Source: Notoacmeibacter marinus (GTDB taxonomy: Bacteria > Pseudomonadota > Alphaproteobacteria > Rhizobiales > Rhizobiaceae). From it: 64,000 nucleotides of DNA. The position numbers and the translations under genes were made by a program. The stretch spans positions 434,001-498,000 of the forward strand of contig NZ_NBYO01000003.1 of NCBI RefSeq assembly GCF_002238045.1. The letters run 5' to 3'. The notes beneath the pieces are model-generated. The model was not told the DNA's origin. It saw nothing but the letters and a program-made list of their open reading frames with translations, and did not search any database. Positions 1 through 9,264 of this stretch are shown in pieces. How positions within the stretch are numbered: position 1 is the first letter of the stretch; every line of letters begins with the position of its first letter.

Positions 1-1
1 G

Positions 2-1153
2 TTCGGCCCCCGTTCGGCTATGGGCTTCTTCCAGCTTCCCATGCTGGAGGACCGCCCTTTCGACCGCAACGCCTTTGCGCTTGCGCTGGCTATCCAGAAC
101 ATCTTCTGGGGTCTCGGCCAGCCGCTATTCGGCGCCGTGGCCGACCGTTACGGCACCTGGCGGGTGCTGATGATGTCCGGCCTGACCTATGCCGCCGGCC
201 TCGCCTTGATGGCGACGGCCGAGACGACGGGGCTCCTCTATCTCGGCGCCGGCGTCCTGGTCGGCCTCGGTGTCGCGGCGGGGAGTTTCGGGATCGTTTT
301 GGCGGCGTTCGCGCGCAACGTCTCGGAAGAGCAGCGCAGCCTGGTCTTCGGTATCGGTACAGCGGCCGGCAGCGCCGGCATGTTCATCTTTGCCCCGCTC
401 AGCCAACAATTCATTGAGATGTTCGGCTGGACTGACGCGCTCTTCTGGATGGCGGCGATGATGCTGGTCATTCCGTTGCTGGCGATCCCGCTCAAGGGTA
501 CGTCGTCTACGGGGCGCATAGCGCCGGTCGCCGACGATCAGACAATTGGTGAGGCGCTTCGGCAAGCCTTCGGCCACCGGTCCTATCTTCTGCTCACCAC
601 CGGGTTCTTCGTCTGTGGTTTTCAGGTTGCCTTCATCACCGCCCATTTCCCCGCCTATCTTGCCGATATCGGCATTGATGCGGACTATGCGGTCGTCGGA
701 CTGGCGCTGATCGGACTGTTCAACATTATCGGCTCGCTCGCTTCCGGCGTGATCGGCCAACGCGCAAGCAAGCCGGCGCTTCTCACCCTGATCTATATCG
801 CCCGGTCCATTGCGGTGACGGCGTTCCTCCTCCTGCCGCAAACCCCAACGACCGTAATCGTGTTTTCCGTCGCGATGGGCCTTCTGTGGCTGTCAACCGT
901 GGCGCCCACCAACGCGCTGGTCGCGGTCATGTTCGGCACGAAATATCTCGGCATGCTGGGCGGGATCGTCTTCCTGTCCCACCAGATCGGCTCTTTTCTC
1001 GGCGTCTGGCTCGGCGGGTATCTTCGGCAGACCATGGGTTCCTACGATCCGGTCTGGTGGATCGGCGTCATTCTCGGGCTGATCGCCGCTATCCTACATT
1101 GGCCGATCAGCGAGCAGCGCGCCGAACGTCCGATTGCGGCGCCCGCCGAATAA
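2..1153 (+). CDS. MFS transporter (5'-truncated by window edge)
   Basis: Inner-membrane major facilitator superfamily permease; substrate unknown. An ATG lies at position 20, but the frame is open to base 2 and the upstream codons read F-G-P-R-S-A, which continues the family's conserved first-helix region. The true start is therefore outside the window, and roughly the first 30-40 residues are missing. The visible part has about eleven hydrophobic segments, the loop 2-3 motif GAVADRYGTWRV (G-x3-D-R-x-G-x2-R) typical of MFS, and a hydrophilic central loop near residue 155. The C-terminal half is complete. It converges on recO with only 9 bp between the stops. Nothing in the sequence identifies the cargo. 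Confidence 0.85.
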   Translation, partial: FGPRSAMGFFQLPMLEDRPFDRNAFALALAIQNIFWGLGQPLFGAVADRYGTWRVLMMSGLTYAAGLALMATAETTGLLYLGAGVLVGLGVAAGSFGIVLAAFARNVSEEQRSLVFGIGTAAGSAGMFIFAPLSQQFIEMFGWTDALFWMAAMMLVIPLLAIPLKGTSSTGRIAPVADDQTIGEALRQAFGHRSYLLLTTGFFVCGFQVAFITAHFPAYLADIGIDADYAVVGLALIGLFNIIGSLASGVIGQRASKPALLTLIYIARSIAVTAFLLLPQTPTTVIVFSVAMGLLWLSTVAPTNALVAVMFGTKYLGMLGGIVFLSHQIGSFLGVWLGGYLRQTMGSYDPVWWIGVILGLIAAILHWPISEQRAERPIAAPAE

Positions 1154-1162
1154 CAGGACAGC

Positions 1163-1903
1163 TTAAAGGGTCGCGTGAACGTTGAGCGCGCGGAACGCCG
1201 CTTCCAAAAACGATTGCCGTTCCGGTCCGGGTGGTTTGCCGCGCGGTCCATGAACGTCGCGTTCGAAGAAATGGATCAAAAGCCGTGCTGCATCCTGCAT
1301 GGAGGCGCGATCCGCCCGTTGCTTCGATTCCCGAAGAAAAGCCGGCAGAGGCAGGAGCTTGTCGGCCCACGGCTCGCCCGCTTCTCTGTTCACCGCACGG
1401 CCGCTCTTCGGCGAAACGTAGATCAGTTCGTCCGTCGTGCCCGTGGCCGCGCATTGCCGCAGATCGAGGCCAAATCCCATCTCGTCCAGGAGCATCAGTT
1501 CGAAGCGCAAAAAGAGTTCGAGCGCCCTTTCCGGCTCTTCGAAATGCTCCACCAACAGCGCTGTCATGTCGAACAGGCGAGGATGGGAATCGCGCTCCGG
1601 CAGAAGACGAAGATGGGCGGCCAGGGCCTGTAGCCCGTAAAGACCGACCGCACTGCCATAAAGCCGCGCGGCGTGGTGCCGAAGCGGCTCCACGGTGTAG
1701 GTGCCAAGATGTTCGTCGAGGCGGGCTCGCCATTCGGCGGCGACACGGTTGCCCGGCTGCAGGACCGGCTGCATGCGCCGTGAGCGCCCACCGCGCACAA
1801 GTCCAAGATGTCGGCCGTGTTGGACCGTCATCAGTTCCAGCACGACCGCGCTTTCGGAGTGGCGGCGGACGCCGAGGACTATGCCTTCATCGGTCCACTG
1901 CAT
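1163..1903 (-). CDS. recO: DNA repair protein RecO
   Basis: Recombination mediator of the RecFOR pathway. It binds SSB-coated single-stranded DNA and helps load RecA. The 246-aa protein has the usual length and the family N-terminus MQWTDEGIVLGVRRHSESA, an OB-fold. The C-terminal domain carries the alphaproteobacterial block with a single Cys (RQCAATG), followed by YVSPKSGRAVNREAG and LPLPAFL. It lacks the four-Cys zinc site found in many other RecO proteins, as is usual in this lineage. It is the last gene of the minus-strand lepB-rnc-era-recO block, 38 bp after era, and is probably co-transcribed with it. Confidence 0.93.
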   Translation of the reverse strand: MQWTDEGIVLGVRRHSESAVVLELMTVQHGRHLGLVRGGRSRRMQPVLQPGNRVAAEWRARLDEHLGTYTVEPLRHHAARLYGSAVGLYGLQALAAHLRLLPERDSHPRLFDMTALLVEHFEEPERALELFLRFELMLLDEMGFGLDLRQCAATGTTDELIYVSPKSGRAVNREAGEPWADKLLPLPAFLRESKQRADRASMQDAARLLIHFFERDVHGPRGKPPGPERQSFLEAAFRALNVHATL

Positions 1904-1941
1904 CGCATCCTCGCTTTACCGGCCAAGATCAGAGTCGGCGC

Positions 1942-2874
1942 CTACTGCGAATAATCCAGGCCAATCTCGCGATACCGGTCCGGATCGTCCGACCAGTTCT
2001 GCCGCACTTTGACGAATAGGAAAAGATGAACCGGCTCGTCCAGAAGCGACGAAAGCTCCTTGCGGGCCGCCGTACCGATGGCCTTGATGGTCTGGCCCTT
2101 ATGGCCGAGCACGATCTTCTTCTGGCTGTCGCGCTCGACATAGATGACCTGCTCGACGCGAACGCCCTTCTTGCCACGTTCCCAACGTTCGGTTTCGACA
2201 TGGGAGGAATAGGGCAATTCCTGATGAAGCCGCAGATAAAGCTTTTCGCGGGTGATCTCGGCGGCCAGAAGCTGCAACGGCGCATCGGCGACCTGATCTT
2301 CAGGATAATACCACGGGCCTAGACTGGCCTGCTTGGCCAACCAGTCCATCACATCGTCCGTACCCGAGCCATTCAGAGCCGAGACCATAAAGGTCTGATC
2401 GAAGGCGACGACCTCATTGGCTTTGGCCGCAAGCTGTAGGATCTGCTCAGGCTTGACGCGATCGACCTTGTTCAGAACGAGGGCCTTGGACTGCCGCGTT
2501 TCGGCGAGGCGCTCCAAGATCGTCCCAGCGTCGCCTTCGAGGCCACGTTCGGCATCGACCACGAACAGAACGATATCGGCGTCGCGCGCGCCGCTCCATG
2601 CACTGGCGACCATAGCGCGGTCCAACCGGCGGCGCGGCTTGAAGATGCCGGGCGTATCGATAAAGACGATCTGCGCGTTCTCATGGATGGCGATGCCGCG
2701 CATGGTTGTGCGCGTCGTCTGCACCTTGTGGGTTACGATGGACACTTTCGAACCGACGAAGCGGTTGAGCAAGGTGGATTTGCCGGCATTGGTCGCGCCG
2801 AGCAGGGTCACGAAGGCCGAACGGGTTTCCACGCCCTTTCCGATGTCGCCGTTTTCTTTCGATTCCGCCATCAA
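1942..2874 (-). CDS. era: GTPase Era
   Basis: Essential Ras-like GTPase that binds the 3' end of 16S rRNA during 30S subunit maturation at the membrane. The 310-aa protein shows the G1 loop GATNAGKST at about residues 26-34, the effector-region TTRTTMRG, the G3 motif DTPG, the G4 motif NKVD and a C-terminal KH domain containing the glycine-rich turn VLGHKGQTIKAIG. Its start overlaps the rnc stop by 4 nt, and era follows rnc in the same direction, a widespread arrangement. About 16 hydrophilic residues precede the G domain, slightly more than in E. coli. Identification is secure. Confidence 0.96.
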   Translation of the reverse strand: MMAESKENGDIGKGVETRSAFVTLLGATNAGKSTLLNRFVGSKVSIVTHKVQTTRTTMRGIAIHENAQIVFIDTPGIFKPRRRLDRAMVASAWSGARDADIVLFVVDAERGLEGDAGTILERLAETRQSKALVLNKVDRVKPEQILQLAAKANEVVAFDQTFMVSALNGSGTDDVMDWLAKQASLGPWYYPEDQVADAPLQLLAAEITREKLYLRLHQELPYSSHVETERWERGKKGVRVEQVIYVERDSQKKIVLGHKGQTIKAIGTAARKELSSLLDEPVHLFLFVKVRQNWSDDPDRYREIGLDYSQ

Positions 2875-3590
2875 CCGGCCGCTCCATCAGCCTGCCAAAC
2901 CTTCTCGGAGATCAGCATCCTCTCTGCTGCAAGGCGCTCGGCCTCGCGCTTGGATGGCCCCTTAGCCTCCTGGGACGTAAACCCTTCGACCTCGACACGA
3001 ACCGTGAAAATCGGATCGTGGTCCGGCCCGCTGCGGTCCAGAATATTATAAACCGGCGGCGCGCCGATCTGCTGATGAGACCATTCCTGCAGCTCGGTCT
3101 TGGCGTCGCGGCGTCCCGCTGTTTTCGACAGCGCGCGGCTTTGCCAGTGTTTTTCGATAAAGGGACGCGCGGCCGACAAGCCACCATCCAGATAAATCGT
3201 CGCGATGACGCTCTCCATAACATCGGCTCGCAGCGACTGGCGCTTGCGTCCGGCAAGGCTCCGGATTTCGGATCCGGTGCGGATCAACTCATGGAGACCG
3301 ATCTCCTCGGCCACCTCGGCGCAGGTCGTGGCGTCCACGAGTTGATTGAGGCGAACGGACAGTTCGCCCTCATCGGCCTTCGGAAAGGCGGTGAACAGCA
3401 TTTCCGCGATGACCAGACCGAGAACGCGGTCGCCCAGAAATTCCAGCCGCTCGTAATTGCTGGTATTGGCATTTCGGGCACTGGAATGGGTCAGCGCCCG
3501 GTCCAGCCGTTCGACATCCCGAAAATCATGGCCCGTCAGTTCGCCGGCGCGCTTGGCCAGCGCTTCCGGGCTTGTTTTGCCGCGCCCCAT
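2871..3590 (-). CDS. rnc: Ribonuclease III
   Basis: Double-strand-specific endoribonuclease for rRNA precursor and mRNA processing. The family signature ERLEFLGDRVL lies at about residues 47-57, where Glu and Asp coordinate magnesium. A second acidic patch (DVMESVIATIYLDGG) follows, then a C-terminal double-stranded-RNA-binding domain from about residue 150. An upstream in-frame ATG at 3647 would overlap lepB by more than 50 bp. The ATG at 3590 sits 2 bp after the lepB stop and gives the normal length of 239 aa, so it is preferred. The 3' end overlaps era by 4 nt, implying translational coupling. Confidence 0.94.
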   Translation of the reverse strand: MGRGKTSPEALAKRAGELTGHDFRDVERLDRALTHSSARNANTSNYERLEFLGDRVLGLVIAEMLFTAFPKADEGELSVRLNQLVDATTCAEVAEEIGLHELIRTGSEIRSLAGRKRQSLRADVMESVIATIYLDGGLSAARPFIEKHWQSRALSKTAGRRDAKTELQEWSHQQIGAPPVYNILDRSGPDHDPIFTVRVEVEGFTSQEAKGPSKREAERLAAERMLISEKVWQADGAAG

Positions 3591-3592
3591 CC

Positions 3593-4357
3593 TCAGTCGA
3601 TCGTGTTCAGCAGGCGGCTGCCGCGAAGCGTCGATGGCCAGCGCCACACAGCCAGCGGACTTGCGCTTTCGGCAACCGAGAAGAAAATGATCTGCGCCTT
3701 TCCGACCAGATTCTCGTACGGCACGAAGCCGACTGCTCCACGGCTGTCATTGGAGTTGTCGCGATTGTCGCCGATCATGAAATAATGGCCTTCCGGCACG
3801 ACGAACTCGCGCGTGGAATCGTAAATGCCGTTTGGCGTGATGTCGAGCGTTTCATAAGCCACACCATTCGGCATGGTCTCGCGATAGACATCGACGGGAC
3901 GGTCCATCTCGGTGATGTCCTCATTGTCAATCGTGCCGATCTTCTCGCGCTCGACAGGTTCGCCATTGATGGAGAGGCTGCCATTCTGCATCTGAATGCG
4001 ATCGCCCGGCAATCCGATGACGCGCTTGATGTAATCCACCGACGGGTCAGGCGGGAACTTGAAGACGGCGACATCGCCGCGCTCCGGTTCACTGCCCAGA
4101 ATCCGTCCCTCGAAGAGATCAAGACCCAGCGGCAGCGAGTAACGCGAATAGCCATAGGACCATTTGCTGACGAACAGATAATCGCCTTCCAGCAGGGTCG
4201 GCCGCATCGAACCGGACGGAATCGAAAAAGGCTGGAACAGGACGGTTCGCAGCACCAGCGCCAGAATAAGCGCCTGTACGATGACGGAAACCGTTTCTGA
4301 AAGACCGCCCTTGCCGGACTTTTCGGCCTTGGCCTTGCTATCGCTCTGTTCTGCCAC
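3593..4357 (-). CDS. lepB: Signal peptidase I
   Basis: Inner-membrane serine protease that removes signal peptides from exported proteins on the periplasmic face. The 254-aa protein has a cytoplasmic lysine-rich N-terminus, a membrane segment at about residues 21-41 and the catalytic motif SGSMRPTL, with Ser50 as nucleophile. The lysine general base is Lys111 in YIKRVIGLPGD, and the conserved GDNRDNSNDSR box follows. Only one N-terminal membrane span is evident, as is common in alphaproteobacteria. It lies 164 bp downstream of acpS and directly upstream of rnc in the conserved lepB-rnc-era order. Confidence 0.95.
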   Translation of the reverse strand: MAEQSDSKAKAEKSGKGGLSETVSVIVQALILALVLRTVLFQPFSIPSGSMRPTLLEGDYLFVSKWSYGYSRYSLPLGLDLFEGRILGSEPERGDVAVFKFPPDPSVDYIKRVIGLPGDRIQMQNGSLSINGEPVEREKIGTIDNEDITEMDRPVDVYRETMPNGVAYETLDITPNGIYDSTREFVVPEGHYFMIGDNRDNSNDSRGAVGFVPYENLVGKAQIIFFSVAESASPLAVWRWPSTLRGSRLLNTID

Positions 4358-4521
4358 GCCGTCCTCGTTTTCGCCGGCCCCAGGGGCGGGGTTCTGGCCC
4401 TGGACGGCGCTGCGTCAGCGTATTTCGTCCATTCGGATTCGTCTTTACAGTTCCAAAGCGCGGGCCGCAATGCGGCAGGCCACTGTATCGAACCTTGCGA
4501 TACTCGCCGAAACCGCGCCAG

Positions 4522-4938
4522 TCATCGGCCCATGGCCTGGGCCTCGGGCAAGGCTTCGATGATGACAAAGGCCTGCGCAAGAGGAAAATCATCGGTTATG
4601 GTCAAATGAATGGCAGGCCTGTGGCCTTGCGGCATCATGGCCAGCAATCTTTCCTGCGCGCCGTTGGTCAGCGCCATGGTCGGTTGACCGGACGGAAGAT
4701 TGACCACGCCCATATCGCGCCAGAAGACCCCTTGCCGAAGGCCCGTTCCAAGCGCCTTGGAGCAGGCTTCCTTCGCCGCAAACCGCTTGGCGTAGGATGC
4801 CGCCCGCTCCGCGCGCCGGTCCGATTTTCGGCGCTCCACCTCGGTGAAGACCCGCGCCTCGAAACGGCCCCCGTGCCGGTTCAACGCCTTCTCGATCCGG
4901 CGAATATCGATAAGATCCGATCCGAGGCCGATAATCAT
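4522..4938 (-). CDS. acpS: Holo-[acyl-carrier-protein] synthase
   Basis: Transfers 4'-phosphopantetheine from CoA to the serine of apo-acyl carrier protein, activating fatty acid synthesis. The chosen start gives 138 aa beginning [16 protein letters not shown], the family N-terminus with metal-binding Asp8. The second motif, [12 protein letters not shown], contains Glu57. A longer in-frame reading exists upstream but would run through the DUF2062 gene. The ATG at 4938 instead overlaps the stop of that gene (ATGA), a good sign of coupling. It precedes lepB, as in other Hyphomicrobiales. Confidence 0.94.
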   Translation of the reverse strand: MIIGLGSDLIDIRRIEKALNRHGGRFEARVFTEVERRKSDRRAERAASYAKRFAAKEACSKALGTGLRQGVFWRDMGVVNLPSGQPTMALTNGAQERLLAMMPQGHRPAIHLTITDDFPLAQAFVIIEALPEAQAMGR

Positions 4939-5534
4939 GTCGCGGCTGTACTCTTTTGGCGTGAGAGCGTTTCGCCCTGGAGCCGCGCCCTCGCCTTTGC
5001 CCGTTCCAGCAAACGTCGGCGGCGCTGTTGCTGGAAGGCAGCGATCGAACCGCGCAGCAGGGCATAGGTGGTGAGCGCTGCGACAACGCCCCAGAGCAAC
5101 CCGCCAACCGTCATCGGTTTTAGAAGAGGCTGCCAAAGCGCGTCGAATTCCATATGCATCAGCCGACGTCCGATCCACCTGTCCGAGGGCGCTGCGCTAT
5201 AGCCGAGCAGATAGCGCCCGGTTTCCAATGTGGTCGCCCAGATGAGCGGAAATGTCAGCGGATTGCCCGCGAAAGTGCCCAGTGCCGACGCGATGATATT
5301 GCCGCCAATCAGCCACGCCACGGCGGCCGCGCCGATGATGTGAAAGCCGAGATAGGGCGTGAAGGATGCGAAGACGCCGGCCGCCACACCTGCGGCGATC
5401 GCATGAGGGCTGCCGCTCAGCCGCAATACGCGTTTGGCGAAGTAGGATGTCGAACGAGACCAGGACCGCCGCGGCCAAACGGCGATGCGAAACCGCTTCC
5501 ACCCCGTTTCTGCGCGACGTCGTCTGAACAGCAT
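4935..5534 (-). CDS. DUF2062 domain-containing membrane protein
   Basis: Small integral membrane protein of unknown function, 199 aa. The DUF2062 core covers about residues 40-150, with the block [19 protein letters not shown] followed by [19 protein letters not shown], typical of the family. There are three or four hydrophobic helices, a strongly basic N-terminus and an Arg-rich C-terminal tail after the last helix. The gene is coupled to acpS through a 4-nt overlap, an association recurring in alphaproteobacteria. That suggests a membrane or lipid context, but no activity can be assigned from sequence. Confidence 0.85.
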   Translation of the reverse strand: MLFRRRRAETGWKRFRIAVWPRRSWSRSTSYFAKRVLRLSGSPHAIAAGVAAGVFASFTPYLGFHIIGAAAVAWLIGGNIIASALGTFAGNPLTFPLIWATTLETGRYLLGYSAAPSDRWIGRRLMHMEFDALWQPLLKPMTVGGLLWGVVAALTTYALLRGSIAAFQQQRRRRLLERAKARARLQGETLSRQKSTAAT

Positions 5535-5647
5535 CTCTCTAAATATTCCTGACGCACCGAAATGCTGTCTGCTTCGAAGGTTTGCCCTGCGAACATTTCC
5601 TTCCGAGAACCCGAACGGGCCGGTCGAGACGGCCGACAGGGCGCCAG

Positions 5648-6235
5648 TTAACCGATATTGCGGCTACCCGGTTTAACAGGCGGTATTGCGGCGAGTTCAG
5701 CGGGCAGTTCGTCTGGTGAATAGGCCGGGACTTCATATTCCGCAAGGGCAATGAGCGGCACGCCCACATCGGCCTTACCGGCCGAGCGGTCGATGATGCA
5801 GGCCGCGGCGGCCACTTCGATGCCGATGGCCTGAAGAGCTTCGATGGTCTCGCGAATGGACAGGCCGGTCGTCACGATATCCTCGACAATCACAACCCGT
5901 GAACCAGGCTCCACCTCGAAGCGCCTCAGGCGGAACCGACCATCTTCCCGCTCGACCCAAACCGCCGGGACGCCGAGGTGCCGCGATGTTTCATAGGCTG
6001 GGATCAGCCCTCCGATCGCCGGACCGACGACGTAATCGATCTTGCCTTCCACCGCCTCGCCGATCCGCTCGGCCAGGGCGCGGCAAAGGGTCTCGGTCTT
6101 GTCGGCATGCATGAAGACCCGCGCCTTCTGCAGGAAAACAGGGCTGCGCAGACCGGATGTCAGGATGAAATGACCTTCCAGGACCGCCCCGGCCTGGCGG
6201 AAAACGTCCAGCACTTCGTCGACTGTCATACCCAT
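5648..6235 (-). CDS. pyrE: Orotate phosphoribosyltransferase
   Basis: Converts orotate plus PRPP to orotidine 5'-monophosphate in pyrimidine biosynthesis. The 195-aa protein has the PRPP-binding signature [10 protein letters not shown] at about residues 115-124 and [12 protein letters not shown] near residue 71. It matches the archaeal/alphaproteobacterial short PyrE type. The start at 6235 has a strong ribosome binding site (AGGAGG, 6-nt spacer). It lies 30 bp downstream of rsh and 113 bp upstream of the DUF2062 gene, so it may be expressed from the rsh promoter. Confidence 0.95.
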   Translation of the reverse strand: MGMTVDEVLDVFRQAGAVLEGHFILTSGLRSPVFLQKARVFMHADKTETLCRALAERIGEAVEGKIDYVVGPAIGGLIPAYETSRHLGVPAVWVEREDGRFRLRRFEVEPGSRVVIVEDIVTTGLSIRETIEALQAIGIEVAAAACIIDRSAGKADVGVPLIALAEYEVPAYSPDELPAELAAIPPVKPGSRNIG

Positions 6236-6265
6236 CGCTGTCCTCCTGCTGCCAACGCGTCCGCG

Positions 6266-8515
6266 CTAGCCGAAAAGTCTGCGAATGTCACTGACCATGT
6301 CGCATTCGCGCAGAGCTTGCTGCAGGCGCGTCAAATGTTTCAGGTCCCAGACCTCCAGGTCGATCCGCATCTCCGTGAAGTCGGTCGCGGTGCGGGTCAT
6401 CGAGAGCTCGTGAATATTGGCGTCCAGATCGGCGATGATATTGGCGATCGTCGCCAGCGAGCCCGGCTGGTTGATGAGCGTCACGGCAATCCGCGCCGGG
6501 AAGCGTTCGCCCAGCGCAGAGTCGATATCCCAGCGCACATCCACCCACCGCTCCGGCTGATCCTCGAAGGCGATCAGCGCGTCGGATTGGATGGGATAGA
6601 TGGTAATCAACCGGCCTGGCGTCAGAATGCCGACGATCCGGTCGCCCGGCACCGCACCGGCCGCGCCGAAACTGACCGGCAAATCGCCGGTCACGCCACG
6701 GATGGGAAGCGCGTCGCGCCCCTCCGCTTCGCCCTCGGTCCCGGCCTCGTGGCTCTCTTCGCCCTGGCCGTTTCGCGGCATGTGGAACAGCATGCCCGGC
6801 CCGGCGGACAGGCCGAACCAGCCTTGGCGATCGCGGGGACGCGCATGATCTCTCGCGCTGCTGTCCAGATGCGCGGCGCGGTCTCCCTGCCAGTCTGGGT
6901 AAACCAGCTTCATGACATCGTTGGAGGAAATCTCACCACGACCGACCGCCGCCAGAACGTCCAGCGGGTCGCGCTGACCGAAGCGATGAACATGCGGCGT
7001 CAGAAGTTCAATGGAGAACTCCTTGCCGGCATAGCCGAAGGCTCGTTCGATGATCCGCCGGCCAAGGCCGGAATACTGCTTGCGGATGGCCATACGGGTG
7101 GCGCGGCGAATGGCCGCACGCGCCTTACCTGTCACGACCATGTTCTCCCAAGCGGCAGGTGGCGTCTGCGTTTCGGAGGTGATGATCTCCACCTCATCCC
7201 CATTGACCAGTTCGGTCATCAGTGGGGAGATGGCGCCGTTGATCTTGCAGGAAACCGTCGTGTCGCCGATCTGCGTATGCACGGCATAGGCGAAATCGAT
7301 CGGCGTGGCGCCACGCGGCAGCGCGATCACCCGGCCCTTCGGCGTGAAGCAGAAGACCTGATCGTGAAACAGCTCCAGTTTGGTGTTTTCGAGAAATTCT
7401 TCGGGCGCTTCGCCCTGCACCAGCGTCTCGATGGTCCGCCGTAGATTGGCGAAGGCATGACTCTGGCCCAGCGGATCTTTGCGGCCCTCCTTATAGGCCG
7501 CATGCGCGGCCACGCCATATTCGGCGATCTGGTCCATATCCTCGGTGCGAATCTGCAACTCGATGCGCTGGCGCGACGGGCCGACAATGGTGGTGTGGAT
7601 CGATTGGTAGCCGTTCTGCTTGGGCGTCGAGATGTAGTCCTTGAAACGGCCCGGCACCATCGACCATTCGCGGTGAATCGCCCCGAGCGCCCGATAGCAG
7701 TCGTTTTCGTCGTAGACGACGACGCGGAAACCGAAAATATCCGACAGCTGCTCGAAGGAGAGCGTCTTGCGCTCCATCTTTCGAAAGATGGACCAGGCCG
7801 TCTTCTGGCGGCTCTTCACCCTGGCGTGGATATGCGCCGCTTCGAAGCGTTCGCCGAGCTGGCTCTCGATGGTTTCGATCAGATCGGCGTTGCGGGCAAC
7901 GTAATCGGTCAGCCGGTCGGTCACCATTCTGTATGCAACCGGGTTGATATAGCGAAACGAGAGGGCCTCAAGCTCGTCACGAAGGTCCTGCATGCCCATG
8001 CGTCCGGCGAGCGGCGCGTAGATCTCCATGGTCTCTTCGGAGATACGGATCTGCTTGTCCGCCCGCATCGCCTCCATCGTGCGCATATTGTGTAGCCGGT
8101 CGGCCAGCTTGACGAGAAGAACGCGGACATCGTCCGAGATCGCCAGCAGCAGTTTGCGCAGGTTCTCGGCCTGCTCGGCCTTCTTGGAATGCAGTTCCAG
8201 CTTTTTGAGCTTGGTCAGTCCCTCCACCAGCTTGCCGATGTCGGGGCCGAAGATCTGGTCGATTTCCTGGCGGGTTGCGTCGGTGTCCTCGATGGTGTCG
8301 TGGAGCAGAGCGACGGCTATCGCGGCTTCGTCCAGGTGAAGATCGGTCAGGATCGCGGCGACTTCGAGAGGATGGGAAAAATAGGGATCGCCAGACGCGC
8401 GCTTCTGGTGGCCATGCTTCTGCATCGCATAGACATAGGCCTTGTTGAGCAGCGCCTCGTTCACATCCGGCTTGTAGCGCTGAACGCGCTCCACAAGCTC
8501 GTACTGGCGCATCAT
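6266..8515 (-). CDS. rsh: Bifunctional (p)ppGpp synthetase/hydrolase (RSH)
   Basis: Cytoplasmic alarmone enzyme that makes and degrades (p)ppGpp in the stringent response. At 749 aa it has full RelA/SpoT length. The HD hydrolase domain is intact (LLHDTIEDT, His72-Asp73). The synthetase domain contains PGRFKDYISTPKQNGYQS and FRVVVYDEND. Then come a TGS domain (FTPKGRVIALPRGATPIDF), a linker and a C-terminal ACT domain (about residues 670-745). Having both active sites fits the single bifunctional Rsh of most alphaproteobacteria. It lies between rpoZ and pyrE on the same strand. Confidence 0.95.
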   Translation of the reverse strand: MMRQYELVERVQRYKPDVNEALLNKAYVYAMQKHGHQKRASGDPYFSHPLEVAAILTDLHLDEAAIAVALLHDTIEDTDATRQEIDQIFGPDIGKLVEGLTKLKKLELHSKKAEQAENLRKLLLAISDDVRVLLVKLADRLHNMRTMEAMRADKQIRISEETMEIYAPLAGRMGMQDLRDELEALSFRYINPVAYRMVTDRLTDYVARNADLIETIESQLGERFEAAHIHARVKSRQKTAWSIFRKMERKTLSFEQLSDIFGFRVVVYDENDCYRALGAIHREWSMVPGRFKDYISTPKQNGYQSIHTTIVGPSRQRIELQIRTEDMDQIAEYGVAAHAAYKEGRKDPLGQSHAFANLRRTIETLVQGEAPEEFLENTKLELFHDQVFCFTPKGRVIALPRGATPIDFAYAVHTQIGDTTVSCKINGAISPLMTELVNGDEVEIITSETQTPPAAWENMVVTGKARAAIRRATRMAIRKQYSGLGRRIIERAFGYAGKEFSIELLTPHVHRFGQRDPLDVLAAVGRGEISSNDVMKLVYPDWQGDRAAHLDSSARDHARPRDRQGWFGLSAGPGMLFHMPRNGQGEESHEAGTEGEAEGRDALPIRGVTGDLPVSFGAAGAVPGDRIVGILTPGRLITIYPIQSDALIAFEDQPERWVDVRWDIDSALGERFPARIAVTLINQPGSLATIANIIADLDANIHELSMTRTATDFTEMRIDLEVWDLKHLTRLQQALRECDMVSDIRRLFG

Positions 8516-8574
8516 GGTTTCACCGCTCCCTGAACGCTCATCGACATACGCGCCTTTTTAGCAGACCCCAACGC

Positions 8575-8604
8575 AAAACGCGCCCGACCAATGGGCCGGA
8601 CGCG
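8575..8604 (-). terminator. Rho-independent terminator after rpoZ
   Basis: Read on the minus strand, positions 8604 to 8579 form an 11-bp stem with two G-U pairs and a 4-nt loop, followed at once by four T residues (8578-8575). It lies 34 bp past the rpoZ stop and before rsh. rsh therefore probably has its own promoter or receives only read-through. Confidence 0.65.
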
Positions 8605-8637
8605 CTTCAGTAAAGGCCGACGGCAGGCGTTCGTCGT

Positions 8638-9057
8638 TCAATAATCGTCGCTCTTTTCCGGCGCAACAAGACCTTCGATACCGGCCAGAAGATCTTCCTC
8701 GTTCATCCGGTCGAAGGTGGCGGGCTCATCCACCTCGTCACGGCTCACATCGGGGCCGGCCTCTTCGTCCGCCATCTCGCGGGCAGGCTCGATCAGCGCG
8801 TCGGAGGCAGCATGCTCGTGCTCGTCCACCTCGACATGCTTCTGAAGCGAGTGAATCATATCCTCGCGCAGATCTTCCGGCGACAGCGTCTCTTCGGCAA
8901 TCTCGCGCAGCGAGACCACGGCGTTCTTGTCGTTGTCGCGGTCGACGGTGATCGGAGCCCCCTGGCTGATCAACCGCGCACGGTGGGCTGAGAGAAGAAC
9001 GAGGTCGAACCGGTTGGAGACCTTGTCAATGCAATCTTCGACGGTCACGCGGGCCAT
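8638..9057 (-). CDS. rpoZ: DNA-directed RNA polymerase subunit omega
   Basis: Smallest RNA polymerase subunit, which assists beta-prime folding and assembly. The N-terminal 75 residues carry the family core [19 protein letters not shown] followed by [12 protein letters not shown] and EIAEETL. The protein is 139 aa, longer than the ~90-aa enterobacterial form. The extra C-terminal half is acidic and low in complexity, as commonly seen in Hyphomicrobiales. A clear AAGGAA site precedes the ATG at 9057. It is transcribed away from the NYN gene; the 207-bp gap between them should hold both promoters. Confidence 0.95.
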   Translation of the reverse strand: MARVTVEDCIDKVSNRFDLVLLSAHRARLISQGAPITVDRDNDKNAVVSLREIAEETLSPEDLREDMIHSLQKHVEVDEHEHAASDALIEPAREMADEEAGPDVSRDEVDEPATFDRMNEEDLLAGIEGLVAPEKSDDY

Positions 9058-9264
9058 GCCGGGTTCCTTTCAGTGACGGTGCCTGTCTGCTGATGAAGCG
9101 CTGCCTTAGCCGAACAGTGCGGCGAACGCAAGGCATTCCAAGGCGGCAGGCGCGCCGAAGAAGAGATGTGACAAATGCAACGTTTTGTGAGGAGGGCCGT
9201 TCATTCTCAGTGATTTTAGATTTTTCGGCCGTTTTGGCCTTCAGCCTTTTCAGGACGTATTCAA

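Noticed and set aside
3591-3647. Longer rnc start at 3647
   Set aside because: It would overlap lepB by more than 50 bp and adds residues absent from the family; the ATG at 3590 directly follows the lepB stop.
5978-7444. Open frame of 488 codons opposite pyrE and rsh
   Set aside because: Crosses two real genes on the other strand and has no recognisable motif.
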